Assembly (NCBI GenBank): GCA_027577415.1
Contig: JANBQS010000162.1
Coordinates: forward strand, 1 to 29,990
Reading direction: 5' to 3'
Origin: Coemansia sp. RSA 922
Lineage: Eukaryota; Kickxellomycota; Kickxellomycetes; Kickxellales; Kickxellaceae
DNA length: 29,990 bases
The notes below the pieces were generated by a model. The model did not search any database, was not told where the DNA came from, and was given only the letters and a program-made list of their open reading frames with translations. Each line of letters starts with the position of its first letter. Position 1 is the first letter of the stretch. This document shows positions 20,942-29,084 of the stretch, piece after piece. The translations under genes and the position numbers were made by a program.

Positions 20942-22163
20942 CGCCTGACACATTTATTCACTTATTACTTTTGATACCTCTTTATGCTTAGAATGCACAG
21001 ACGCACAAGCACATCTATTCGTTTAATAATATGGTCATCTACACTTTACCTATAACACAACTGCTCTCACTTTGATACAGCAGTGACGTGCCTTGAGGCT
21101 CATACCAGCTTTATATCCATTTTGCAACATTATAGAGAATCCGCCAGCATGCGATATTATACATTTTTAGATGCTGGCAACACTTGTGAGGTGCTGTTAA
21201 ATTATCCAAGAACCTGAACTGGGTGATAGCGCGCAATAGATAGTCCGCTTTTAGGAAATTTCTTTACTTGGAGACAGCGATAGAGCCTAATGTTTTTGCA
21301 AAGTAGTTAAAATGGTAGCTTCTGTGCACATTCCGATACAAAAACTAAAGAACACTAGGCGATTCCATGCCAACGCCGTCAACATTGAGCGAGCTCTAGT
21401 TCGTATTTTTCCAAGCGCTCTCGCGCTGGCAGGCTAGGTAAAGGGGCTTGAAGGAGCCTGAAAAGACATATGTAGGCACGGTGGTGCCGTCGAGGGAGCC
21501 ATAGAGATCTTTGATACCTGGCTTCTCTAGTACAGCGGCGTGTACGCTGGCTCTGGGCATCAGCGATACAACGACCACCGCAAACTCACGGCAGCTCAAC
21601 AACACACTTCGTGATGCAGCACTCGGCCAACTAGATTTCCTTTTTTGAAGTGCGCGGAGAGGTTTTGGCTTGAAGCAGTAGTGGATGCCACGGTTATCTA
21701 AGCGGCACGGATTAAACCCCTCAATACTCGCATGAAATTATATTTCTTTCATTTCTAGGCAGTTTTCTTGATTTGGCGGGTGATTTCCCACCATATATTT
21801 TATGAAAGCCCGAGAGCTTGGAGAGAATTATATTGCCCGCTCCCGCTATCCCGCACCTGTATATCGAGTAATTCATTTAAAGTAATATCTGGCGGACCCC
21901 AGAGTTTACCAATGTCGTGTATTTTATTACCGCTGACTGACGGCGTACATTGTGAGGCGGGCTTAGAGCACCGCTTAGATTATTGATATTGAGGGTATTA
22001 ACGCGCTGGAGCTTTCCACTGGTTATGCGTGACTAGCAAACGACTCTATAAAAGCGAGCACATTGCTACCTAATTTCCCTTTAGGTGCTTTCTACGCTCA
22101 TCTCTCTTTTACTACTCGTCTTAGCTGCTAACATTAATTTACTATAACTTTTAATCAGCTACA
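20942..22163. other. Intergenic region
   Basis: In 1.22 kb I find no supported gene; a 69-codon minus-strand frame at 21,396-21,605 has no signal peptide or family resemblance. The right end has the TATA box at 22047. Confidence 0.5.
22047..22054 (+). promoter_or_regulatory. TATA box of the poly-Cys gene at 22164
   Basis: TATAAAAG, 117 bp upstream of the ATG, identical in sequence to the boxes of the two tandem copies downstream. Confidence 0.7.
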
Positions 22164-22853
22164 ATGGTTCGTCTCAACATGCGCTCCTTCGCCTTCATGG
22201 CTTTGGCCATGGTCGCCGCCGCATCGCCCGTTCTTAACGCCGCCAAAGATGCCGCCGCGCCCGCTGCTTTAAGCGTGCCAGCAGCCCCAGCCCCAGCCCC
22301 GGTTGCTCCCGTAGCGCCCCTTGCCGACGCAAACCGCAAGCAAGGAGTTGCGGTGGCCGATGCCCACAGTGCGCAGCAGCTTCAGGCACCTGCCAGCGGC
22401 AACGTCGCTCAGAACGAGAACATCGATGTGTCCAAGATGGGCATTTGGGTTCCGTGCACAGAGAGCGAGTGCATGAGGGACATGACTCCCGAGCAGAAAG
22501 AGGCTTTCAAGCGCGACTGCGAGAAGATGCAGCTGGCTCATAAGAACGACTCTGTCGACGGAAAGAGCCGCGTTGCAGACCCCACTGCCCTCAACTACTT
22601 CCAGATGATTATCCCCGAGAAGGACGCTGCCAGGCTTGCCCTCAACAATCAGCGCGTGACTACCATCCCGAGCCTTCATGTTCTCAACGAAAATGCCGTC
22701 GGAAACCGTCCTGCCGGCAAGAACCTGTGCTGCTGCTGCTGCTGCCCATGCTGCTGCCACTGTTGCTGCTGCCCGTGCTGCTGCTGTTGCAAGTGTTGCT
22801 GCTGCAAGTGTTGCTGCTGCTGCCCATGCTGCTGCCACTGCTGCTGCTGCTAA
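22164..22853 (+). CDS. Secreted poly-Cys-tail protein, first of three relatives
   Basis: The product is 229 residues. Signal peptide within MVRLNMRSFAFMALAMVAAA, cut near Ala20 or Ala26. An Ala/Pro/Val region (27-80) is followed by a charged, probably helical domain (86-165) containing VPCTESECMRDMTPEQKEAF and three Cys. RPAGKNL (182-188) leads into a 41-residue tail (189-229) with 34 Cys, interrupted only by Pro, His and Lys in runs of three to six Cys. CCPCCCHCCCC occurs both near the start and at the end of the tail. The MTPE helix resembles repeats in the genes at 23,678 and 25,293, and its 3' UTR is homologous to that of the 23,678 gene, so the three genes are related. Tail codons are mostly TGC with some TGT. 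Function unknown. Confidence 0.86.
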   Translation: MVRLNMRSFAFMALAMVAAASPVLNAAKDAAAPAALSVPAAPAPAPVAPVAPLADANRKQGVAVADAHSAQQLQAPASGNVAQNENIDVSKMGIWVPCTESECMRDMTPEQKEAFKRDCEKMQLAHKNDSVDGKSRVADPTALNYFQMIIPEKDAARLALNNQRVTTIPSLHVLNENAVGNRPAGKNLCCCCCCPCCCHCCCCPCCCCCKCCCCKCCCCCPCCCHCCCC

Positions 22854-23677
22854 GTAGCAGTCTAGAGCTTGGCTCATTAGTCTCTTTTACTTTTTGGACT
22901 ACGCAAAATACGTCATTGATTATATATACACCGACTTTTTTTTACTTTATTGACATTCAGCCTGGTCTCTTTGGATGGTGTACCCGCCAAAAGCTACAAG
23001 TGCCCGGCGAATTTACTCTGCTGACATCGCTGTTCCACATCCGCGCGTTTGTAAAGTACTAGCTGCGCGCCGTTAAACTTGGATCAGTGGCCTTTTGATC
23101 GCGTTGAAAATAGAAATTAGGGCCCATCCAAGATAATCCCAGTCAATGTTAAATTGTGAGCGTGTGTACTCGTATACCCCAGTTCACGCGCACCCAGATA
23201 ATATAGCCTGGGGATTAATTTAGGGCAATCCCCGCACTGACGGCCTTACTTTGGTGTCTGTAGCCCTCTACTGCTCAGATATGCTACTCTCGCTATATGG
23301 TCAAGCGCTGCCCTGGGTATTTCCGGCTGCAACATACTTTACTAAGGCTGCTAGGCTTCTGGGAACCTTTTTTGGCTTGCGGATTGGCTTTACACAAGCA
23401 ATGCGCTTGTAAAATACGAGCTAGGAAATGCCTCATTTGCCGTAGTCGCGTAATTAAAGAGATATGTCTGAAACACATGAGAACTTGAACTTTGCCATGC
23501 TTGCGCAAAGACCTAAAGCACAACTATCTCATTCTGTGAGATCTATAAAAGCTACCACACGAGCATTGGCACATTACAAAATGCCTCAACACATATCTTG
23601 GAATTCGTTCATTATTGCTTTCAATTGCTTACTTGGAGTGTATACCAAACATTTTAGCCGATCTCTACATTTTCCCC
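22854..23677. other. Intergenic region, homologous to 24503-25292
   Basis: Contains the 3' UTR of the 22164 gene (22,854 to about 23,040, similar to 24,503-24,710) and the promoter and leader of the next gene. CCCCGCA is at 23230-23236 and TATAAAAG at 23544. From 23,465 on it is identical to the second copy. Confidence 0.65.
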
Positions 23678-24500
23678 ATGCGCTCGCTTTGTTTTGTCCC
23701 GCTAGCCTTGTTGCTCCCATTGGCATTAGCAAATAATGTACCCAGTATATCGTCAGCCGTAGGCATGCCGGCAACGGCGGCTGAGTTGGCCAACATCCCG
23801 ACAGTTGTCGCCGATGCGTTCGCCGGTGCTGCTCGTAGAGATTTGGTGACCCCCACCATGCCTCACGGCGCGCCCACAAACTTGCCACACGATTTCAACG
23901 GCGGCCACAGCGCTGGTTATGCACCCATGAGTGCACCGGTGAATCACGCTTTCGGCCACGGACCTAATCAACAGGAGGTTCGTCGTGAACAGGCGTCCAC
24001 GCAGCCTCAAGAGGACAACGCAGTTGCCGTCCCGGTGCCCGACACGACCAGCGCGGGTGACAAGTCCAAGATGCAGCAGATGATGCTATTCTTCCCTGAT
24101 CCTAACAGCAAGTTGACGCCGGCGCAGCAGCAGGAGTGGAGCCACAACTTTCAGCACTCCATGTCGCTCATGACACCAGAGGAGCGCAATGACTGGATGC
24201 AAAAAGTTCAGCGTACGATGGGCCAACCTTCACAGTCTCCTAACGCGGCAACGCACGACGGCCACCAAGCAGTTGAAGCCAACCAGCGGTCCGAGAACCA
24301 GATGGGCATTGTTCCAGCCCATTTGCTTCACTCCTTAGTTGCGCACAAGGATGGCGGCGACCATCGCCCAGCCGGCAAGAACCTGTGCTGCTGCTGCTGC
24401 TGTCCGTGCTGCTGCTGTTGTTGCTGCCCTTGCTGCTGTTGCTGCTGTCATTGCTGCCACTGCTGCCACTGCTGCTGTTGCTGCCCTTGCTGCTGCTGCT
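23297..24500 (+). repeat. Tandem duplication, copy A (gene at 23678)
   Basis: Direct repeat of 24,912-26,135, at a constant offset of 1,615 bp until a 48-bp insertion in copy B. By eye 23,465-23,745 is identical in both copies. Weaker similarity continues left to about 23,190 and into the preceding gene's 3' UTR. Confidence 0.92.
23544..23551 (+). promoter_or_regulatory. TATA box, tandem copy A
   Basis: TATAAAAG, 134 bp before the ATG at 23678. An upstream ATG at 23581 lies 37 bp downstream of it and opens a 51-codon frame that overlaps the main start. Confidence 0.7.
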
Positions 24501-24502
24501 AA
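23678..24502 (+). CDS. Secreted poly-Cys-tail protein, tandem copy A
   Basis: The product is 274 residues from the ATG at 23678; the open frame to the left starts at a TTG and lacks a signal peptide. Signal peptide MRSLCFVPLALLLPLALA, cut before Asn19. The N-terminal half is Ala/Pro/His-rich with dibasic sites (AARRDL at 51-56, VRREQ at 101-105). Residues 130-181 form a helical domain with two related repeats, LTPAQQQEW (146-154) and MTPEERNDW (165-173), each followed by Q and M at matching positions. HRPAGKNL (229-236) precedes a 38-residue tail (237-274) with 32 Cys, broken by Pro and by HCCHCCHCC. No other Cys follows the signal peptide, so the charged domain is Cys-free. Near-identical to the 25,293 gene. 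Confidence 0.88.
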   Translation: MRSLCFVPLALLLPLALANNVPSISSAVGMPATAAELANIPTVVADAFAGAARRDLVTPTMPHGAPTNLPHDFNGGHSAGYAPMSAPVNHAFGHGPNQQEVRREQASTQPQEDNAVAVPVPDTTSAGDKSKMQQMMLFFPDPNSKLTPAQQQEWSHNFQHSMSLMTPEERNDWMQKVQRTMGQPSQSPNAATHDGHQAVEANQRSENQMGIVPAHLLHSLVAHKDGGDHRPAGKNLCCCCCCPCCCCCCCPCCCCCCHCCHCCHCCCCCPCCCC

Positions 24503-24763
24503 GTAGCTTTCTAGATCTTGGCTTATTGGCCCTCTTTGCTCTTTGGATTGAGCAACTTAATTTTATCGATTTTCATATACACCGACTTTTTATTTCATTG
24601 ACATGTATCTGGGCCGCCTCAGATGGTGAGCCAGCCAAAACCATTTGGCAGCTGTGGATATGCTCAGGAATCAAGCGCCCAGCAAACTTCCATTGCTGAC
24701 GCTAATTTCTAGAAATTCTACGCAATCAAAGATGTTCCCAGCCTTAACTCGATATGCAATATT

Positions 24764-24795
24764 GTGTGTGCGTGTGTGCGTGTGTGCGTGTGTAC
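24764..24795 (+). repeat. GTGTGTGC/GTGTGTGT microsatellite
   Basis: Roughly 32 bp of gtgtgtgcgtgtgtgcgtgtgtgc. It is followed within 25 bp by a complementary acacgcacac stretch at 24,810-24,822, so a hairpin is possible. Copy A has only a short gcgtgtgtactcg remnant. Confidence 0.65.
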
Positions 24796-25158
24796 GCCTA
24801 TATCTCTTCACACGCACACCCAAACAATATAGCCTGAGCAACTTCCCCGCATTGGCGCTCTTACTTTGGAATTTGTTGCCCTCTACTGCTTGGACATGCT
24901 ATTTTTGCTGGATGGTCAAGCGCTGCCCTGGGTATTTCCGGCTGCAACATACTTTACTAAGGCTGCTAGGCTTCTGGGAACCTTTTTTGGCTTGTGGATT
25001 GGCTTTACACAAGCAATACGCTCGTAAAAGACGAGCTAGGAAATGCCTCATTGTTTGCGGTTGCGTAGTTCAAGAGATGTGTCTGAAACACATGAGAACT
25101 TGAACTTTGCCATGCTTGCGCAAAGACCTAAAGCACAACTATCTCATTCTGTGAGATC

Positions 25159-25166
25159 TATAAAAG
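25159..25166 (+). promoter_or_regulatory. TATA box, tandem copy B
   Basis: TATAAAAG, 134 bp before the ATG at 25293, in identical context to copy A. Confidence 0.7.
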
Positions 25167-25292
25167 CTACCACACGAGCATTGGCACATTACAAAATGCC
25201 TCAACACATATCTTGGAATTCGTTCATTATTGCTTTCAATTGCTTACTTGGAGTGTATACCAAACATTTTAGCCGATCTCTACATTTTCCCC

Positions 25293-26138
25293 ATGCGCTC
25301 GCTTTGTTTTGTCCCGCTAGCCTTGTTGCTCCCATTGGCATTAGCAAATAATGTACCCAGGATATCGTCAGCCGTAGGCATGTCGGCAACGGCGGCTGAG
25401 TTGGCCAACATCCCGACAGTTGTCGCCGATACGTTCGCCGATGAGTTCACTAGTGAGTTCGCTGGTGAGTTCGCTGGTGAGTTCGCTGGTGCTGCTCGTA
25501 GAGATTTGGCGACCCCCACCATGCCTCACGGCGCGCCCACAAACTTGCCACATGATTTTAGCGGCGGCCACAGCGCCGGTTACGCACCCATGAGTGCACC
25601 GGTGAACCACGCCTTCGGTCATGGACCTAACCAGCAGGAGGTTCGTCGTGAACAGGTATCCGTGCAGCCTCAAGAGGACAACGCAGTTGCCGTCCCGGTA
25701 CCCGACACGACTAACACGGGGGACAAGTTCAAGATGCAGCAGATGATGCTATTCTTCCCTGATCCTAACAGCAAGTTGACGCCGGCGCAGCAGCAGGAGT
25801 GGAGCCACAGCTTTCAGCACTCCATATCACTCATGACACCAGAGGAGCGCAATGACTGGATGCAAAAAGTTCAGCGTACGATGGGCCAACCTTCACAGTC
25901 TCCTAACGCACCAACGCACGACGGCCACCAAGCAGTTGAAGCTAACCAGCGGTCCGAGAACCAGATGGGCATTGTTCCAGCCCATTTGCTTCACTCCTTA
26001 GTTGCGCACAAGGATGGCGGCGATCATCGCCCAGCCGGCAAGAACCTGTGCTGTTGCTGCTGCTGTCCGTGCTGCTGTTGTTGCTGTTGTTGCTGTTGCC
26101 CGTGTTGCTGCTGCTGTTGTCCATGCTGCTGTTGCTAG
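25293..26138 (+). CDS. Secreted poly-Cys-tail protein, tandem copy B
   Basis: The product is 281 residues, with the same layout as the 23,678 gene: identical signal peptide (MRSLCFVPLALLLPLALA), Ala/Pro/His-rich region, paired LTPAQQQEW / MTPEERNDW helices, HRPAGKNL, then a poly-Cys tail (253-281). Two differences stand out. A 16-residue insertion (DEFTSEFAGEFAGEFA region) comes from four 12-bp repeats at 25,443-25,490. The tail is shorter and purer: 26 Cys in 29 residues with only three Pro, in runs of 6, 10, 6 and 4. Its 26 Cys codons mix 15 TGC and 11 TGT, so it is not a simple slippage product. Both the promoter and uATG are conserved with copy A. Function unknown. Confidence 0.88.
   Translation: MRSLCFVPLALLLPLALANNVPRISSAVGMSATAAELANIPTVVADTFADEFTSEFAGEFAGEFAGAARRDLATPTMPHGAPTNLPHDFSGGHSAGYAPMSAPVNHAFGHGPNQQEVRREQVSVQPQEDNAVAVPVPDTTNTGDKFKMQQMMLFFPDPNSKLTPAQQQEWSHSFQHSISLMTPEERNDWMQKVQRTMGQPSQSPNAPTHDGHQAVEANQRSENQMGIVPAHLLHSLVAHKDGGDHRPAGKNLCCCCCCPCCCCCCCCCCPCCCCCCPCCCC
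25443..25490 (+). repeat. 12-bp minisatellite, four units, encoding EF(A/T)(G/S)
   Basis: GAGTTCACTAGT followed by three exact GAGTTCGCTGGT units. The 48 bp correspond exactly to the insertion that distinguishes copy B from copy A and keep the frame. Confidence 0.92.
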
Positions 26139-26912
26139 TTTGGTGGCGATGTTGCGCCACATAGATGAACGTTCAAGCCATGTAAAGTCATTTGCTACCG
26201 TCGGTTCTGTTGTGCGCCTAATATTTGTTAATTTTCGTTAATTTTCGTTTTTCTCGTCTTTAAGTATACCCTATCTTGTTATGAAACCATTTTAAAACCT
26301 GTGAGCTCGTGTGCCCATTCAAAACTCTTGCCCACAACACTGACGCGGGGATGGAGAACAGGTTACTGTCCACCTCGGAATGCTCTCACTCGACTCCCCG
26401 CCCCTCCAGAGATGACTAGCACTATTCACACCGTTTGGAATATCCCCGCACAATCACAGTCAAGCGGTCTTCATTATATGCATGCTGCTTGCGACACCTT
26501 GCGCGCCATGGACCGGCTATGAAGTTCAGCAGGGTGCGTGGGAAAACTATGAGCAAGTAGCAGCTACGCTTACAAAGTGCTTGCAAGTTATTCTTATATA
26601 CGGGGTCCAATGAACTGCATGTTCCACACTTTGTTTTAGCGTGCAGAAACATTGCAGGCACACAGCCGCTAGACACTGATCATGATGTGCAATTCCAGAA
26701 GCGATTGAAATGTGCTTACTCTCTCTCCGGTACCTTTGACTCTGGTGTTTGCCTTAAATTACTTGTTTCCGCCTATTGCAGCATACATGCTCGCGCACTT
26801 GGTATATAAAATTTTGCCACCACTATTTTTTTTTTTGTCTTTTATTTTGCCATCGCCACACTTTAGTACTTTTATTTTTAATTATCGCTGCCGCAGCGAC
26901 TTCACAGCTCGC
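26139..26912. other. Intergenic region
   Basis: In 774 bp I see no gene. It has several CCCCG elements (26,345 on the minus strand, 26,396, 26,444) and the TATA box at 26803. The open frame of the next gene extends left to 26,712, past the TATA box, so that part cannot be in the mRNA. Confidence 0.5.
26803..26810 (+). promoter_or_regulatory. TATA box of the large mosaic poly-Cys gene
   Basis: TATATAAA, 110 bp upstream of the ATG at 26913. Its position inside the extended open frame argues for the downstream start. Confidence 0.7.
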
Positions 26913-29084
26913 ATGACACATCCTGGTGCACGCAGGCGGCGGATCACGCATTTTCCACTGTTACTTGCCACTGTAGCATTCGCATGTTTGACTTCATGCG
27001 CTTGGTCGCTGCCCGAATCGTTGGTAGCCGTTCCAAGCCTCAGCTCGGTTCAATCAATAGCCGAAGTATGTCCTTCGGAGTCGGTCGTCCTGGTGCCGAG
27101 TACTCTGGCGGCAATTCCACTGCAGCGAATTGTCACGAGTATATCAGAGATCGACGCCAGCGCATCGGCAGTACATGAGCAAGTGATGACTGCGGACTCG
27201 CAGCTAGGCTTGACAGTAAGTCTAAACACACAAGACGAGATTACTGACTCGGAGCTGGAAGTTACCACGACCTCGCTTACCACCAACTATGTGTCATCCG
27301 CTGTTACGCTCGTTCAGTACATCCAATCGCCAGTTCTCTATCAGCCCCTCTCCAGCGACGTCACCATACCTCTAATAGCGTCGCCGACTTTGCAGATACA
27401 GGCGTCATTGGATCCCTTGTCTTCGACGTCCAGTGATATATCCACTTACTCGATTGCTCCCGTAGACCCATCCTCAGTAACCGCTGACGCACTAGTACCT
27501 AGCCCGAGTTTACAAACTCCGCAGCTTAACAATGCCACTTTGGCAATGCCACGCATACGCTATGGATCGGCGCCGCCACCTGCCAAGCAGCGCAAGTGCA
27601 GTCGGCACATGCGACCATGGGCAGGGATGCCCAAAATTGTCTACCACCCGGGCGTCAATCGCACGCTGGGCTACTGGGGTCCGCAGGGCATGTACCCCTA
27701 CGACAACATGCTCATGCACTACGGCGACAAGAATCAGTTTACGTCATACGGCACCATGTTTATCAACGACACTGTCGTGAACGGACTGCATCCCTACTTG
27801 TTCATGGGTAACGGTACTATTCTCGACGGCTGGATGGAAGCCGGTAACGATACGACGGCGCTCAACAAGGTACTCAATGGCACGACGGTGCGCGGAAATA
27901 GCCTTTGTTGTTGTTGTTGCTGCCCATGTTGTTGTTGCTGCTGTCCGTGCTGCTGCTGCTGCTGTCACTGTTGTCATTGCTGCCACTGTTGCTGCTGCCA
28001 CTGCTGCTGTTGCCATTGCTGCCATTGCTGCTGCCATTGTTGCTGTTGCAAGCCTTGCTGCTGCTGTTGCCATCCGTGCCACTGCAAACCCTGTCATTGC
28101 TGTTGCCAACCTTGCTGTCAACAAGGTTGTTGTGGGGGCGGTGAGGGTGGAGAGGGTGGCGGTGAGGGTGGCGAAGGCGGCGAGGGCGGAGGTGAGGGCG
28201 GAGAAGATGGAGAAGGCGGCGGTGAAGGAGAGGGCGGTGGCGGCGAGGGAGATGGTGGCGGCGGCGAAGGAAGCCACGAAGGCGAAGGCGACGGCGGCGA
28301 AGGTGGTGGAGAGCAAGGTGGCGGAGAGCAAGGTGGCCCTGGCGGTGGTGGCGGCTGTGAGGGAGGCAACGGCGGATGTCAAGGCAATGGCGGATGTCAA
28401 GTCAATGGCGGGTGTCAAGGCAACGAGTGCCCCAATGGAAATGGACCTGTAAATAATGGCGGATGCTGCCCGCCTCCTCCTCCTCCTCCTCCTTGCGAGT
28501 ATCCGGCTCCTCCGTCTACAGTGTATCTTGCTGGCAACCACACTCCGATTCACCAGACCATTGTGATCAACAGAGTCTCTCGAGTTGTACCAGCGCCTCG
28601 GGCACCGATATACAGACCCCCGACCCCTGTTGCGGCGCCCCGCGCCGTTCAAACACACGTTACGATTTACAACGTTGAGGGACAACCACCGGGCTACGCT
28701 AAGCCAAATACGCGCTATCCTGCGCCGATTGCCAGACCGGCCGGATATTTACCAATGCGGTGTGGCCCTGGTGGTGTGCCTGCGAGCAATATCCAACGTG
28801 TTGTGCCACGTCCAGTGGCTATGGCGGGTGGGGCCAACGCCGTTGTTCGGGCGCCTCCAGCTGCGCCTCTGCCCACTGTACGTCTACCCGCTGCACCAAT
28901 CTATAGGCCAGCCGGTCTCGTCAAGAATGCTGCGGTTGCTAGGCCTATGGCAGCTCCTATTCCTGTGGCAGTTGCTGGACCGATGGCAGCTCCTATTCCT
29001 GTTGCAGTTGCTCCTCCTCAGGCGCGAGCAGCCTGCGCTGCAAATGTAGCACCAGTTCCAATTCGCCTGGGTGCAAGCGCCTAA
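26913..29084 (+). CDS. Large mosaic secreted protein: glycosylated domain, poly-Cys, Gly/Glu polyanion, Pro/Ala/Val tail
   Basis: The product is 723 residues from the ATG at 26913, which follows a TATA box by 110 bp; an ATG 67 codons upstream lies before the TATA box. Signal peptide MTHPGARRRRITHFPLLLATV...SCAWS has a basic start and a hydrophobic core. Residues 33-210 are Ser/Thr/Val-rich, likely O-glycosylated. Residues 228-325 are a Tyr/Trp/Met-rich domain with sequons at Asn249, 285, 300, 312 and 322. RGNSLCC (327-333) replaces GKNLCC. Residues 332-407 hold 54 Cys of 76, including the HCCHCCHCC pattern of the 23,678 gene. Then come a Gly/Glu polyanion (408 to about 515), a GGCQGN repeat segment, poly-Pro (PPPPPPPP) and a Pro/Ala/Val/Arg-rich C-terminus with PMAAPIPVAVA repeated. 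It appears built by module fusion. Function unknown; a matrix or adhesive protein is plausible. Confidence 0.85.
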   Translation: MTHPGARRRRITHFPLLLATVAFACLTSCAWSLPESLVAVPSLSSVQSIAEVCPSESVVLVPSTLAAIPLQRIVTSISEIDASASAVHEQVMTADSQLGLTVSLNTQDEITDSELEVTTTSLTTNYVSSAVTLVQYIQSPVLYQPLSSDVTIPLIASPTLQIQASLDPLSSTSSDISTYSIAPVDPSSVTADALVPSPSLQTPQLNNATLAMPRIRYGSAPPPAKQRKCSRHMRPWAGMPKIVYHPGVNRTLGYWGPQGMYPYDNMLMHYGDKNQFTSYGTMFINDTVVNGLHPYLFMGNGTILDGWMEAGNDTTALNKVLNGTTVRGNSLCCCCCCPCCCCCCPCCCCCCHCCHCCHCCCCHCCCCHCCHCCCHCCCCKPCCCCCHPCHCKPCHCCCQPCCQQGCCGGGEGGEGGGEGGEGGEGGGEGGEDGEGGGEGEGGGGEGDGGGGEGSHEGEGDGGEGGGEQGGGEQGGPGGGGGCEGGNGGCQGNGGCQVNGGCQGNECPNGNGPVNNGGCCPPPPPPPPCEYPAPPSTVYLAGNHTPIHQTIVINRVSRVVPAPRAPIYRPPTPVAAPRAVQTHVTIYNVEGQPPGYAKPNTRYPAPIARPAGYLPMRCGPGGVPASNIQRVVPRPVAMAGGANAVVRAPPAAPLPTVRLPAAPIYRPAGLVKNAAVARPMAAPIPVAVAGPMAAPIPVAVAPPQARAACAANVAPVPIRLGASA
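28134..28365 (+). repeat. GGN-GAG low-complexity tract encoding a Gly/Glu polyanion
   Basis: Degenerate GGY-GAR-GGN repeats with variable third positions encode GGEGGEGGGEGG-type sequence of about 75 residues, immediately after the poly-Cys block. The frame is kept throughout. Confidence 0.8.

Larger units (their letters stand above)
24503..25292. other. Intergenic region, homologous to 22854-23677
   Basis: The left part (24,503 to about 24,710) resembles the 3' UTR of the 22164 gene, including atatacaccgacttttt. The right part is the duplicated promoter. It also contains a GT-rich microsatellite (24,764-24,795) and CCCCGCA at 24845-24851. Confidence 0.65.
24912..26135 (+). repeat. Tandem duplication, copy B (gene at 25293)
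   Basis: Second copy of 23,297-24,500. It differs by a 48-bp in-frame insertion, a 27-bp shorter poly-Cys tail and scattered substitutions. The sequence after its stop codon (from 26,139) is unrelated to that after copy A. Confidence 0.92.

Noticed and set aside
21396..21605. 69-residue minus-strand open frame in the 20,942-22,163 gap
   Set aside because: No signal peptide, no family resemblance, random-looking composition.
26712..26912. 67-codon N-terminal extension of the mosaic protein
   Set aside because: A TATA box (26,803-26,810) lies inside it, and a good signal peptide begins at 26,913.
14470..29084. Classical metallothionein, hydrophobin or defensin assignment for the Cys-rich genes
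   Set aside because: Metallothioneins are short and lack signal peptides; hydrophobins have eight Cys in a fixed pattern; defensins have few spaced Cys. None fits the long poly-Cys or GGC tracts.
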